Shown here one piece after another: positions 44,732 through 53,998 of a stretch of 64,000 nucleotides of DNA. Position 1 is the first letter of the stretch. Every line of letters starts with the position of its first letter. Under the pieces are notes generated by a model. It was not told the origin of the DNA, ran no database searches, and saw only the letters and a program-made list of their open reading frames with translations. The position numbers and the translations under genes are program-made. The DNA comes from Halocafeteria seosinensis (lineage: Eukaryota; Sar; Bigyra; Bicosoecida): contig LVLI01000319.1 in NCBI GenBank assembly GCA_001687465.1, positions 39,939 to 103,938 of the forward strand. Direction: 5' to 3'.

Positions 44732-46920
44732 ATGGTAAGTTGAAGTTGGCCGCTCTGACCCTTATCCAGCACATGATGATGCTTGTTTTGCTCCATTTCT
44801 GCTTGTATGCAGGGGCGTCGTGGCAAGAAGAAGCCCTTTATTGATAAGGACAAAGCTGAGAGCTTTGTGATGGCTCCACGTAGTCAGAGGGACCCGCGAT
44901 TCTACGACGAAGATGCCTCCCAATACGTCTTATTGTCGAAAAAACATCAACGTGTACGTAATTTCCCCTTATACGCACTCCTCGCCGCAGCATATCGTAT
45001 GCATTCAGAATGTACGCATTTTCGGCTGGACTTCACCTTGTTATGGACTTCTCACAGGTGGTGGGAGTGGACGACCAAGGCAAGTTCACATCGATTCCGG
45101 TGGAGGAAATGGCCAAAAGTGCTCAACCACGAAAAGAAGGCAAGGCTATATCCACGATAGACGAAATGGGGTTTCCCTTGGATGGCTACGACTATCACCA
45201 ACATCTACGAGGTCGGGAACCGGGCGGAGTCAAACCACGTTCCCAGCAGAACTACACGGAAGACAGCACCGTGATTACTGCAGATGGTGAAGTAGTATCT
45301 ACTCAAGACCAATTTGATCACTCTGTCAATGACTCTGCTTCAGGTGCTGCGGCAGCGTCATCTTCACAGAGTAGAAGACGTGTGACACTTCCAGCGGATG
45401 TCTTGCCAACGGATGAAGAAGTGGATCGTGAGGAGATGTTGGAGAGCATTACAGTGTCTGGAAAAAGTCTGCCCCCAGCAATTTACCACGCGTTGGAGGA
45501 ATGGGATCCTGACAGTGAACGGATTGATGAGGAGGAGGAGGGAGGAGACCAAGAATATGAAGAACTAAATGACGATTTTATTATGCATGCCACCGGGGAG
45601 AAAGAAATCCCGGAAGAGTGGTTAAATGAAGAACAGGAAGATGACCTTGAAATCGATAACGGCGGTATAATCGGTGATTTCGGAATCCCAGGCTTTGATT
45701 ACGACGCTCACATAGCCAAGTTAATGGCCAAAGCAGAAGAGGAGGACAGACAAGGAGGTGCCGTCTCAGACGAGCGGGGAGAGGAGGTGGAGCCCTCTGC
45801 AGATACTACCGAAGCGGCTGAACGAAATCAACTGGATAGCTACTTGGATGTGGTTCTTGCCCAATATGATGACATGTATATCGGAGAAGGAGTAGATGAT
45901 GACGAAGAAGACTCCGAGGAATCGGAGAAGTGCGAAGGAGAAGAGTTAGAAGAGCAAGACGAAGAAAGGAACGACGACGATGATTTTGACGAAGAGCATA
46001 CAGGAAGTGTAAAAAGTAGAGGTTTCCAGATTGGAGAATACGTCCCTGGGTATGGTAGAGTGGTTGGAGCGGCTTTCGCAGAAAATAAAACCTCTAGGAT
46101 GACGGCTGACAAGGACGATGAAGTCGCGTTGGCCGAGAAAGAAGCTGTCGATTCTGCGATCGAAGAGTTTAAGAACACGAAAGTTGATGCTACTGCCGTC
46201 ATTGAAGAAGGAAGGGAGGTGACGCAGCAGTTGAGTAGAGTCAACAATGCAGGTGGTAATGAGATCGTCGCTCCTTATGGGTGGGGCGAACAAGACCACT
46301 CTGAAGAGAAAGATAAAGAGCAACTCAAAGCACTAGAAGCCATGTTCCTTCAAAAGAAGTCGAAGCCAAAATGGGATGCTGAAACTGTGGTGAGTACCTA
46401 CAGTAACTTGGATAACCACCCCAAAATAGTCAATTCAAAAACGAAGTCTCTCTTAAAACCGCAAAAATTGGAAGAAGAGAGTGCCGAAGAACCTGTTGCT
46501 GCGACTGTCGAAAGCAGAAATGATAACGGGGAGCCACCTGCGGCAACCGCGGCGTTTAAAGTATCCATACCGCCCAGTGGTGGTGGAACGCTGCAATACG
46601 CGTCAGAGAAATCGGCCCAAGAGGAGGCACCATCAAACCGAGATTCCTTTAACCAACCAACAGATGAGGCCGCGGAAGAAAGCACAGAGAGTAACGACGA
46701 TCGCATTGAAGCGAGTATACCTGTGCGAAATCCCAAAGAGACACGGGAAGAAAAGAGATACCGAAAACAGTTAGCTAAGGAACAACGTCGACGGCGACGT
46801 CAAGAGAAGAAAGAGTTAAAGAAAGCCTTCAAGTCGGAAGAAGAGAGACAGACAAGGCAACAGATAGGTGAATCAAAAGCAGCCGGGGTACCAGCGGGCA
46901 CGAGTGTGTTTGGCGTATAG
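44732..46920 (+). CDS. LTV1: LTV1 homologue, 40S ribosome biogenesis factor (668 aa, 3 exons)
   Basis: Exons: 44732-44734 (the ATG alone), 44813-44953, 45058-46920. The start codon stands directly before a GTAAGT donor, so the initiator Met is the only coding content of exon 1; exon 2 then gives GRRGKKKPFIDKDKAESF, the conserved LTV1 N-terminus. Further family blocks are FYDEDASQYVLLSKKHQR, LDGYDYHQHL and DDFIMHATGE. The middle is highly acidic, as in LTV1, and the C-terminus carries KRYRKQLAKEQRRRRRQEKK. LTV1 joins the pre-40S particle, is released by casein kinase 1 phosphorylation and supports export and late maturation; that role is inferred. The next gene converges with 32 bp between stops. 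Confidence 0.93.
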
Positions 46921-46952
46921 CGTAGTGTAAACATGCAATGCGTTATGTGGCT

Positions 46953-49511
46953 CTATTTTTCACGATCTCTGATCCGAGCTATCTGAGTATATACTGCGAC
47001 AAGTATCTGTCTATGCGTCATTCCCAGCTCGCTTGGTTGCATATCGTCCGTCTTGAGAAGCTTCCATATATAAGAGCTTTCCATTACACCATACATTCTA
47101 ATGACAGAATTTAAATCCTTCTTAGTCAGTGCACGGAAGGCGGAGTTGAATAGTTTTAAATAGCCGTAGTATTCGAGAGCCAGGGTCAAGTGATGATCGC
47201 TTGTTGATGTTACAACAGATAACATGTTCTCTGATTTCAGGTTACCCGTCAAACTGAGCGGCATGTCAACGTCCACCCATGCCTTTACGTCTTTGGTAAT
47301 GTCTATCTGTATAGCTTCCGCCGCCTCTGTTGCCGCTTTTAGTGTCTCCTCAATGGAGGCCTTGTGAATCAGTATCTGCTCAAGCGCATACTCCAGGATG
47401 AGCCCCAGAGAAATGACTACTTCCCTAGCGCTTTCGTGCCATTGCTCCAACCTGGTATCCTGTACGAATTTAGATCCTACGGGTGATTTTCGAGGAGTGT
47501 TCATTTCGTTCGCCACACCTTTCTCCGGAATAGTTTGCCGATAAAGTTCTGTGGAGCGAAGACTCTGCAATTTGCTTTCCGCAGCAGCTCGATCGCCTTC
47601 ATAGAGAGAAAGTCCTGCTGGGGATTGTGTTTCATATTCCTGCCTTCCCTCACTGGTAATATCCGGATACGAAAACTGGAGCTTTCGATCAACATTATAG
47701 AACAAATGATCCCGAGCGCTCTGTACTCCTTCATTCTTCGAGTATTTCTGCTCCTCGAACGCGGCCTGCAAATTGAAAAATGATCCGGTACTTTGATATT
47801 GCGTGCTTGTGCTGCGCAAAGAAGCAGTAGAACTTTTCCCGGAACTAAAGAGTGGATAGCGTCCTGCCGCTGTGACGACGGACGGGCTGTTAATGTCAAG
47901 TCGCTGTGGCTCGTCAGCCGGCCTACCGAAAACCCATTTTTCCCCTACCCTGGGCCTTCTGAAACTTCTGTTTTCCCCAGTGCCAAACGTCTCATGCTCT
48001 CTACTAAGTTCATCACTCCTAGTAGACTGATTGGCCACATTCTCTAATCTAAGTGTGTTCCGTGGACAACTTAGCCGTAAGACACTGCGCAACTGTTCTT
48101 GATTCAATGACTTCGAACTGTGCAAAGACAAGGATGAGCTAGTTTGTTCACCTTGCAACCGGTCTTTCTTGCTGCGATGGGTTTCCTCCATACGAAATCG
48201 CATTAGAGTGTTGGGTGTGCTTAGTCTTGCAACCGATGTTTTGAGTCTCTCTCCTGAAAGTTTTGGGGATTTTTTCTGTACAGGCTGATTCCTTTTACGA
48301 ATCTCAGGAGAGTTGAAAACCAGCTTTTCTCCATCCAGCGCTTCCAAGGATGGAAGATACGCCCGCAAGCTTGTTTTAATAGATTGCACGCTGTTTGTAG
48401 AGTATACTGGGTTCGGGAACAATTCAAGCACCCTCAAGCTTGTCAGAATTGACAGGGGTCTTAAGTCAATTGTCCTCCTGATAGAATTCTTTGACAGCAG
48501 AAGCACAGACAAGTTGGGTGCCTTGCTCAAGACGGTATCGGTAATGTTGTTTTCTCTTACGTCAAGCACTGTTAACGAAGTGGCGTTTTCTAATGGTGGT
48601 AATGAAGTTAAGCCGCATTGTCTCATAGAGAGTTCCCTTAAAGCAGTACATTGCGAAATCCACCGAGTGTTTACGGTAGTCATATCCAAGGACACATTCA
48701 CTAGCTCAATTTTTAGCAAATTGCGCATTTCTGGCAACTCAATAAGCGTTCCTAGCTCGGGAGATTCAATAGCGATATTTCGCAACTGTAATTCATCAAG
48801 CGATTCTCCTTTCTCGCGGATTGAGTCAAGAACTGTACTCCAAGGAATGGATTTAGTGTAGGACTTTCTTGTTATGTTGGAATCCTGAGAAATCTCACTC
48901 TGAAATGACTTCTTGCGGATAGACATGCTAGAAGCTCCGTGGCCACCGGTGTCATCATGCTTCTCTTCTCTCTGCTTCGTTTCCGCCGTGCTGTCCAGAT
49001 TTGGAATGCCATGTTCTCGGGAGTTAGCAGTATCTGCCAGCGTTGCCCTCCGAAAGGAGCTCGATGAGTAAATAGAGCTGTCTTCCCGCTTCTGTGTTGT
49101 ATTCAATGCTTGACTGTCATCACCGCTCTCGATTGGTACTTCGTTGGCTGGTAAATTTTCAGTACTGCCGTTCCAAGAGGACTTGTGCGTACCCTCCGAC
49201 GGTCGTGCCAAAGCCCCTTCTATGTTCATATGCTTAGGTACGAATGATGATTGACTATCGTCCAAACTGCTACTAGCGTTGCTGAGAGCACTACAGTTTG
49301 AGGCAGCTTCACCCTCACTATCCGCGTCATCAAATGGAGGGTTGTCGTGTGCCGTTTTTCCGGCATCCTGATCGGTGCTCTTGCTCTTGCTCATGCTCAT
49401 AGGCTGATCAACTCTGTCATTCGCAGGCCTCGGAGGTGGCGGTGGAGTGTGCAGAGACCTTCGTGGAGAGTTGCCTGCTGAAGCTGCCGCCATTGTTGTC
49501 ACGTATGTCAT
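46953..49511 (-). CDS. SDS22-type leucine-rich repeat protein (about 852 aa, intronless)
   Basis: An intronless frame from ATG 49511 (the second Met, seven codons in, is equally possible). The first ~210 residues are Ser/Pro-rich and probably disordered (TPPPPPRPAND). SDS22-like LRRs of about 22 residues follow between roughly 220 and 400: LKIELVNVSLD, LRELSMRQCGLTSL, LTVLDVRENNITD, LSVLLLSKNSIRRTID, LRVLELFPNPVYST, closing with a cap-like LRAYLPSLEALDGEKL. That cap resembles the LRRcap seen in SDS22, U2A' and many ciliary LRR proteins. The middle is basic and Ser-rich, and the C-terminal ~180 residues are helical. The function is not recognised. It is not related by eye to the ribonuclease-inhibitor-type LRR gene at 32-34.5 kb. 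Confidence 0.8.
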   Translation of the reverse strand: MTYVTTMAAASAGNSPRRSLHTPPPPPRPANDRVDQPMSMSKSKSTDQDAGKTAHDNPPFDDADSEGEAASNCSALSNASSSLDDSQSSFVPKHMNIEGALARPSEGTHKSSWNGSTENLPANEVPIESGDDSQALNTTQKREDSSIYSSSSFRRATLADTANSREHGIPNLDSTAETKQREEKHDDTGGHGASSMSIRKKSFQSEISQDSNITRKSYTKSIPWSTVLDSIREKGESLDELQLRNIAIESPELGTLIELPEMRNLLKIELVNVSLDMTTVNTRWISQCTALRELSMRQCGLTSLPPLENATSLTVLDVRENNITDTVLSKAPNLSVLLLSKNSIRRTIDLRPLSILTSLRVLELFPNPVYSTNSVQSIKTSLRAYLPSLEALDGEKLVFNSPEIRKRNQPVQKKSPKLSGERLKTSVARLSTPNTLMRFRMEETHRSKKDRLQGEQTSSSLSLHSSKSLNQEQLRSVLRLSCPRNTLRLENVANQSTRSDELSREHETFGTGENRSFRRPRVGEKWVFGRPADEPQRLDINSPSVVTAAGRYPLFSSGKSSTASLRSTSTQYQSTGSFFNLQAAFEEQKYSKNEGVQSARDHLFYNVDRKLQFSYPDITSEGRQEYETQSPAGLSLYEGDRAAAESKLQSLRSTELYRQTIPEKGVANEMNTPRKSPVGSKFVQDTRLEQWHESAREVVISLGLILEYALEQILIHKASIEETLKAATEAAEAIQIDITKDVKAWVDVDMPLSLTGNLKSENMLSVVTSTSDHHLTLALEYYGYLKLFNSAFRALTKKDLNSVIRMYGVMESSYIWKLLKTDDMQPSELGMTHRQILVAVYTQIARIRDREK

Positions 49512-50163
49512 GTGGTAGAACTCGGTAATGAAAGGGACTTTGAAATAGTATGGATGAGAATCTATCTCACGTGCGCCTTTTTAAGCATTGTTTCTACCCT
49601 CTTGTCCTGCTAACGTTCGTTCTTCTCGAAGCTGGTGTGGCCCGTATTCAGTCCCAATTCTAATCATAGGCGGGCTATTTCATCGAAGGCAAAGGACTTT
49701 TATCAAATGAGGAATGCGTGAACAATATAGGAGCATTAACCTGTTCAATGATACATTAACAACGCTACGGTCAACCTTCAGTGTTGAATTTGCGCGCCAA
49801 AACGGGCCATGTCACAATTTCACTGATGTGGTCAACTTGTCGAGGAGTTGTTTACGAGTTGCAGGATGTGTTCTATTAGCCAGCGGCTCGATAAGAATCA
49901 AAGTTCTGCCCTTTCATATTTACATCTCTAGAGTTGATGGAACTGCGGTTTGATGAACGAGAATATCGCGTTGAAGACTTGACGTATCCACTATTGAAGA
50001 CTCAATTTCTTTGGGAGTCGTACATGGTTGTATGAGGAACTTTTCGACGTTAACATAGCATTGAACACATAGGAACACCGTAAGCAGTGTGTCGAGGTGC
50101 ACGTAGGGAGCTGCTTCCCCGCTAGCTTGCATTTCACCAGTCCAGTAGACTGGCAAGGCGAGT
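49512..50163. other. Spacer between the LRR gene and the cyclotransferase-like gene
   Basis: 652 bp between two minus-strand genes. A minus-strand open stretch at 49920-50183 lacks family resemblance and overlaps the neighbour's end; I do not call it. Nothing else was recognised. Confidence 0.4.
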
Positions 50164-50815
50164 TCAATTTCTGGTTTGGTCACCTCCTAAAGCCTCAGCT
50201 AAAACGTTCTCTATGTCTTTCCTGAAAGAGTTCCTGGTTGCTGAGTCAAGAATTTCAGAATCTTCGCTACTACTTGTTTCATAGCTTCGATGAGTAACTT
50301 CGTCATAAGTTTCCATGTTGGCGGGGTCGTCCAGAGGACCGTCAACTTTAGTACAGTCCTGCAGATATATATAACTGGTTACGCTAGATGGGAGTGTAAT
50401 GTGCCTTTGCGAAATATCCCAGCGGTCAACAAGAATGCGTTCCGTCTGCAAGAAGAGGTAAAGTGCAACGTTGGAACTCCCGCGCACCACCCAGAATTCC
50501 ACTTACTGCTCTGTAATAAAATGAGAGATGTACTCCTTCCAGCATGTCAAGAGCCTCGAGTACATCATTGTCCACAAAGTACAGTTCCCCCCGTATCTGA
50601 TATCCAACTCCTGCTTTATCATACACGACAGGAACACAGCGTTCGCCCATGACTCTCAAAGGGTACCGCGTCTGGGTTCTACATTCGGAAGCACACATGA
50701 GGGCTTTATCCTTGTCCATCGCGGGGATCATGTATCGCTCATAGTTTGTGAACCCTCGTTTGAGAGTGCCATATACGAAAACTAGATTGTATCCACCAAA
50801 TGACGCGCTTGCCAT
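50164..50815 (-). CDS. Gamma-glutamylamine cyclotransferase-like (GGACT/AIG2) protein (196 aa, 2 exons)
   Basis: Exons in transcription order: 50815-50507 and 50445-50164, with a 61-nt phase-0 intron. ATG 50815 is used because the open frame upstream of it has no ATG. The cyclotransferase signature appears as LVFVYGTLKRGFTNY near residue 10. The catalytic-Glu region reads IRGELYFVDNDVLEALDMLEG, matching GGACT and AIG2-like proteins. The family releases 5-oxoproline from gamma-glutamyl amines or peptides; the substrate here is not determinable. The C-terminal ~70 residues are acidic and Ser-rich, an extension beyond the usual fold. It is divergent from the cyclophilin gene across 297 bp. Confidence 0.85.
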
Positions 50816-51112
50816 ATCAATTCTTCTTGACGTCACACGCCTCTGTATTTATACGTGGTTCCTAGACTGGTCTAAGCGATAAAAGGTTTTCTATCTCTAG
50901 CTTGTACCACTATAGTTTATGGAAGCTGAAACTTGCGTCATATTTCTGTATCTTCGAAGACCATAACAATGGGTACAAGGTCCAGAACACTACAGTTTCA
51001 TGCCCTGGATTGTATTGTTAGTAGCTTTGACTAGAGCTGGAGGACTACCATTTCCATAACATCTGAATAATATAAATTGCGTGTATCTTCTACTGGGGGA
51101 AAAAGGACAAGC
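50816..51112. promoter_or_regulatory. Candidate bidirectional promoter, GGACT-like and cyclophilin genes
   Basis: 297 bp between divergent start codons. TATAAAT at 51071-51077 is 36 bp before the cyclophilin ATG and may be its TATA element, which would imply a very short 5' UTR. Confidence 0.4.
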
Positions 51113-52015
51113 ATGCGCGTCTTTAATACTCTACTTTTCGCCGGCGTGGTCGTGGGCACCGCCTGCTTAGCCGCTGAAGCCGCCAAAAAGAAGGTAAGAT
51201 ATGGCCATATCCACCTGCACATGCCACCTGTACATCCTGTGCAAGTGCAAGACAAACGTATGTTCGATCGTTCTGACAGGCCGAGATCACCACCAAAGTC
51301 TACTTTGACATCGAAATCGACGGGGAAGCCGCCGGTAAGTGGAGTTTTCACGCTGCTGATGCGCTTAGATGTGAGGTTGAGTATGCTGAGTCTTTAACCG
51401 CAGGGCGTATTGTGATGGGACTGTACGGAGATGTTGTCCCAAAGACGGCTGAGAACTTCCGGGCACTCTGCACTGGAGAGAAAGGAAATGGAAATAGCGG
51501 AAAGCCTCTTCACTACAAGGGAACCAAATTCCACCGCGTAATTCCCAACTTCATGCTGCAGGGTGGCGATTTCACCGTAAGTTTCTGAATAGAATGGATG
51601 GATGCATGTTGGTTAACGAGAGGCGTTTCATGCCTCTACCTGACTGCAGCACGGAAATGGCATGGGCGGAGAGAGTATCTATGGTGACCGATTCGAGGAC
51701 GAAAATTTCAAGCTCAAACATACTGGCCCAGGATTGCTCTCGATGGCCAACGCAGGACCCAACACCAATGGTTCTCAGTTCTTCATTACCGTTGCGGAAA
51801 CTCCTTGGTTAAATGGAAAGGTAAGTTAGGAATACTAAATACAGTGTAACACTTCTACGACGTCCTGGAGCCCTTTGTGTGTTTTCCAGCATGTTGTATT
51901 TGGCAAAGTACTAGAGGGCATGGACCTTGTTCGCAAAATCGAGGGTCTTGGAAGTTCCAGTGGCAAACCATCTGCCACGATCAAGATTGCCGACTCCGGA
52001 GAGCTGACTTCCTAA
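51113..52015 (+). CDS. Secretory-pathway cyclophilin, peptidyl-prolyl isomerase (201 aa, 5 exons)
   Basis: Exons: 51113-51193, 51280-51334, 51404-51576, 51650-51820, 51890-52015. The first ~23 residues form a signal peptide (hydrophobic [18 protein letters not shown]), so the protein enters the ER, as cyclophilin B does. All catalytic-site features are present: [16 protein letters not shown] with the key Arg, GSQFFITV, and TPWLNGKHVVFGKV with the cyclosporin-binding Trp. The C-terminus (DSGELTS) is not a KDEL-type signal, so retention or secretion is open. It should speed proline isomerisation in folding proteins. Exon boundaries fall between secondary-structure units, and all introns are 69-86 nt. 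Confidence 0.96.
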
Positions 52016-52200
52016 GTTCTCACGTATAGCTCCACACTATGGATTCCATAGTATGATAGACAGACCAACGATTGCCCTAATGAAACATTGTAGCTTTCGT
52101 TCATATATATACATAGGTATGTAAACGGTATGTCTGTACAGCTTGCTGTTCAAAGGCCATTTGGAAAGCCGTGTAGCATACGGTCACTGTAAAACGTACA

Positions 52201-53705
52201 CTACGTATGTATCACCTCCAGATTTGGCATCCCATAAACTCCATAACCCATGTCCCAAGCCATTAGGGCTAACCCCTCTGTTTCTATTCTGCCTTCGAAG
52301 GGGAATGGAGGAAATACCAGCCCCTCACGGTGGACATCAGCGTAAACTAACAACATCGCCCCTCCGACGCCACCCATAGGAACTATCTCACCCTCGTTCC
52401 GGAGTTGGCTTAGTGTATATTTTTCTGTAAGGAAGATCCAGCTGTGGACACGCTGCATTATAACGCGCATGGCAGGTGGTACTTACCTGATTTACCATAT
52501 CCTTCAAGCTCGAGATTTCTGGAAAACCACTGATACTGCTTGTCCGTCCACATCCAAGAAAACTTGCCGATATTTTGTCGAGGATCCCCTTCAAATGGTT
52601 TCGTAAAGTCGTTGGGAACAGGGGCCATTAACTTACGACTCCCTGCAGCAGTGTTGTAGTGCGGTCCGTAAGACCACGAGTTCAGGTCATATGATCGACC
52701 GCCCGGTTCCATTACACAATTGGGCACTACCACAGGCCTGCAGGGATTCGACTTAGTACAGATATCCCAGCGAAGTCGACCGGGGAATACCACTTACCGT
52801 TGTGAACTTATTAACTTTTTCAACGTATCAGTTCCCCATTCTGTTAGATCAATGTCGACCCACAGTACCCATTCTTCGTCACGGAGAGCCTGTATCAGCT
52901 AACCAAGTCGTCTGCAGATAAGGGGCCATCTGTAAAATGGGAAGCCACTTACAATGTTAAGTAGGTAATTGCGAGATCGCGCCAGAATCGAACGCCGGAT
53001 CAATTGGATATTTGCATCGTGTCTCCTTTTGGAGCGCATGAACCCATAGTCCTGTTTTCCAATAGTTATTCTCCTAAATTGCTTCTCTAGCTCTGGCCGT
53101 CTACTCTGCAAGTCTTCGTATGTGCCTTGCCCACTGGCATCTTGATCCTGACTATCACTGTCTAAGAATCCAAGACTGATTCTGTGCTTGGGGTAATCTA
53201 ATTTGTTCAAATTGTTGAAATATCGCTCCAAGTGCCGTTTCGCGTTCTTTACGGGGCTCAGTATGAGCACTGTAGGCCACGCTTCAGCTTCACCACCAGT
53301 GCTTTCTGCATTTTCTCCCCACGTTGTGCTCCATGACGTTGATCGGGAAGCCCTGGCTTTAGATGACGTTCCTCGGAGGGTAGGCTCTTTATACAATTCC
53401 ATCTTCCTTTCCTTGGCCAAACTTTCCCGCGTCTCTCGTCCCATATCTTCGTCCCCGGGTAGAATCGGAGGCGGCTGTCGCACGCGATAGTCTCCTAACA
53501 CGGACAGTACATACATCATACCAAAGAACACCAAAAACGTGAGCATACAGTAACCAAACGCATGGCTGCTCGGTAAATTCCTAATGCTTTTCCCTGATAC
53601 ACGGAAAAAGTTCAGTATCCAGGACTTGCATTGAATACTTCGACGCCTCCACGCCGTGTCAGGTTTGTCATGGTCTCTATCTTTTTCCTGCTGCTTCGAC
53701 CACAT
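52201..53705 (-). CDS. GT62 (Anp1/Mnn9/Van1-type) glycosyltransferase, type II membrane protein (439 aa, 4 exons)
   Basis: Exons in transcription order: 53705-52953, 52889-52798, 52737-52487, 52424-52201, all GT-AG with introns of 60-63 nt. A cytosolic basic N-terminus precedes one membrane anchor (FGYCMLTFLVFFGMMYVLSV, about residues 50-70), then a stem. The catalytic part shows VLILSPVKNAKRHLERYF, YPKHRISLGFLDSDS, the DxD-like WVLWVDIDLTEW, VVVPNCVMEPG, and the family ending GEIVPMGGVGGAMLLV. In fungi the Mnn9/Anp1/Van1 proteins extend Golgi alpha-1,6-mannan. The donor and product in this organism are unknown; a Golgi mannosyltransferase is the best inference. It is divergent from the TAPT1-family gene. 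Confidence 0.92.
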
Positions 53706-53998
53706 CGTCTCGAAGAAGAATTCCTTTACGTGCAGAGAAAGTATGTCTTAACATTGAGAAAAGGAATTCTCCTTCTGCTTCGTCCAGGAATCCTTCTCGG
53801 GCATGCCGCATTCCTTCCAGGTCAACTTCAACCTGTTGTTGCCATGCTTAGCGCTGTTGCAGCCTGTTTGTGGGATGCCTCACGGCAGATTTCTTACTAT
53901 CATTATGTGCAAGAGATAGAGACTGTGTTCTAGGGTTTGGATGGATAATTCCTCTCTGTCTTGGTTGATTCTCGTGCGTTCAGGACACAGAGCCAGTG
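53706..53998. promoter_or_regulatory. Candidate bidirectional promoter, GT62 and TAPT1-family genes
   Basis: 293 bp between divergent start codons of two endomembrane-protein genes. No specific element was recognised. Confidence 0.4.

Noticed and set aside
49920-50183. Minus-strand open frame after the cyclotransferase-like gene
   Set aside because: A third exon would need a weak GTGACC donor, and the peptide has no family resemblance; the enzyme fold is already complete.
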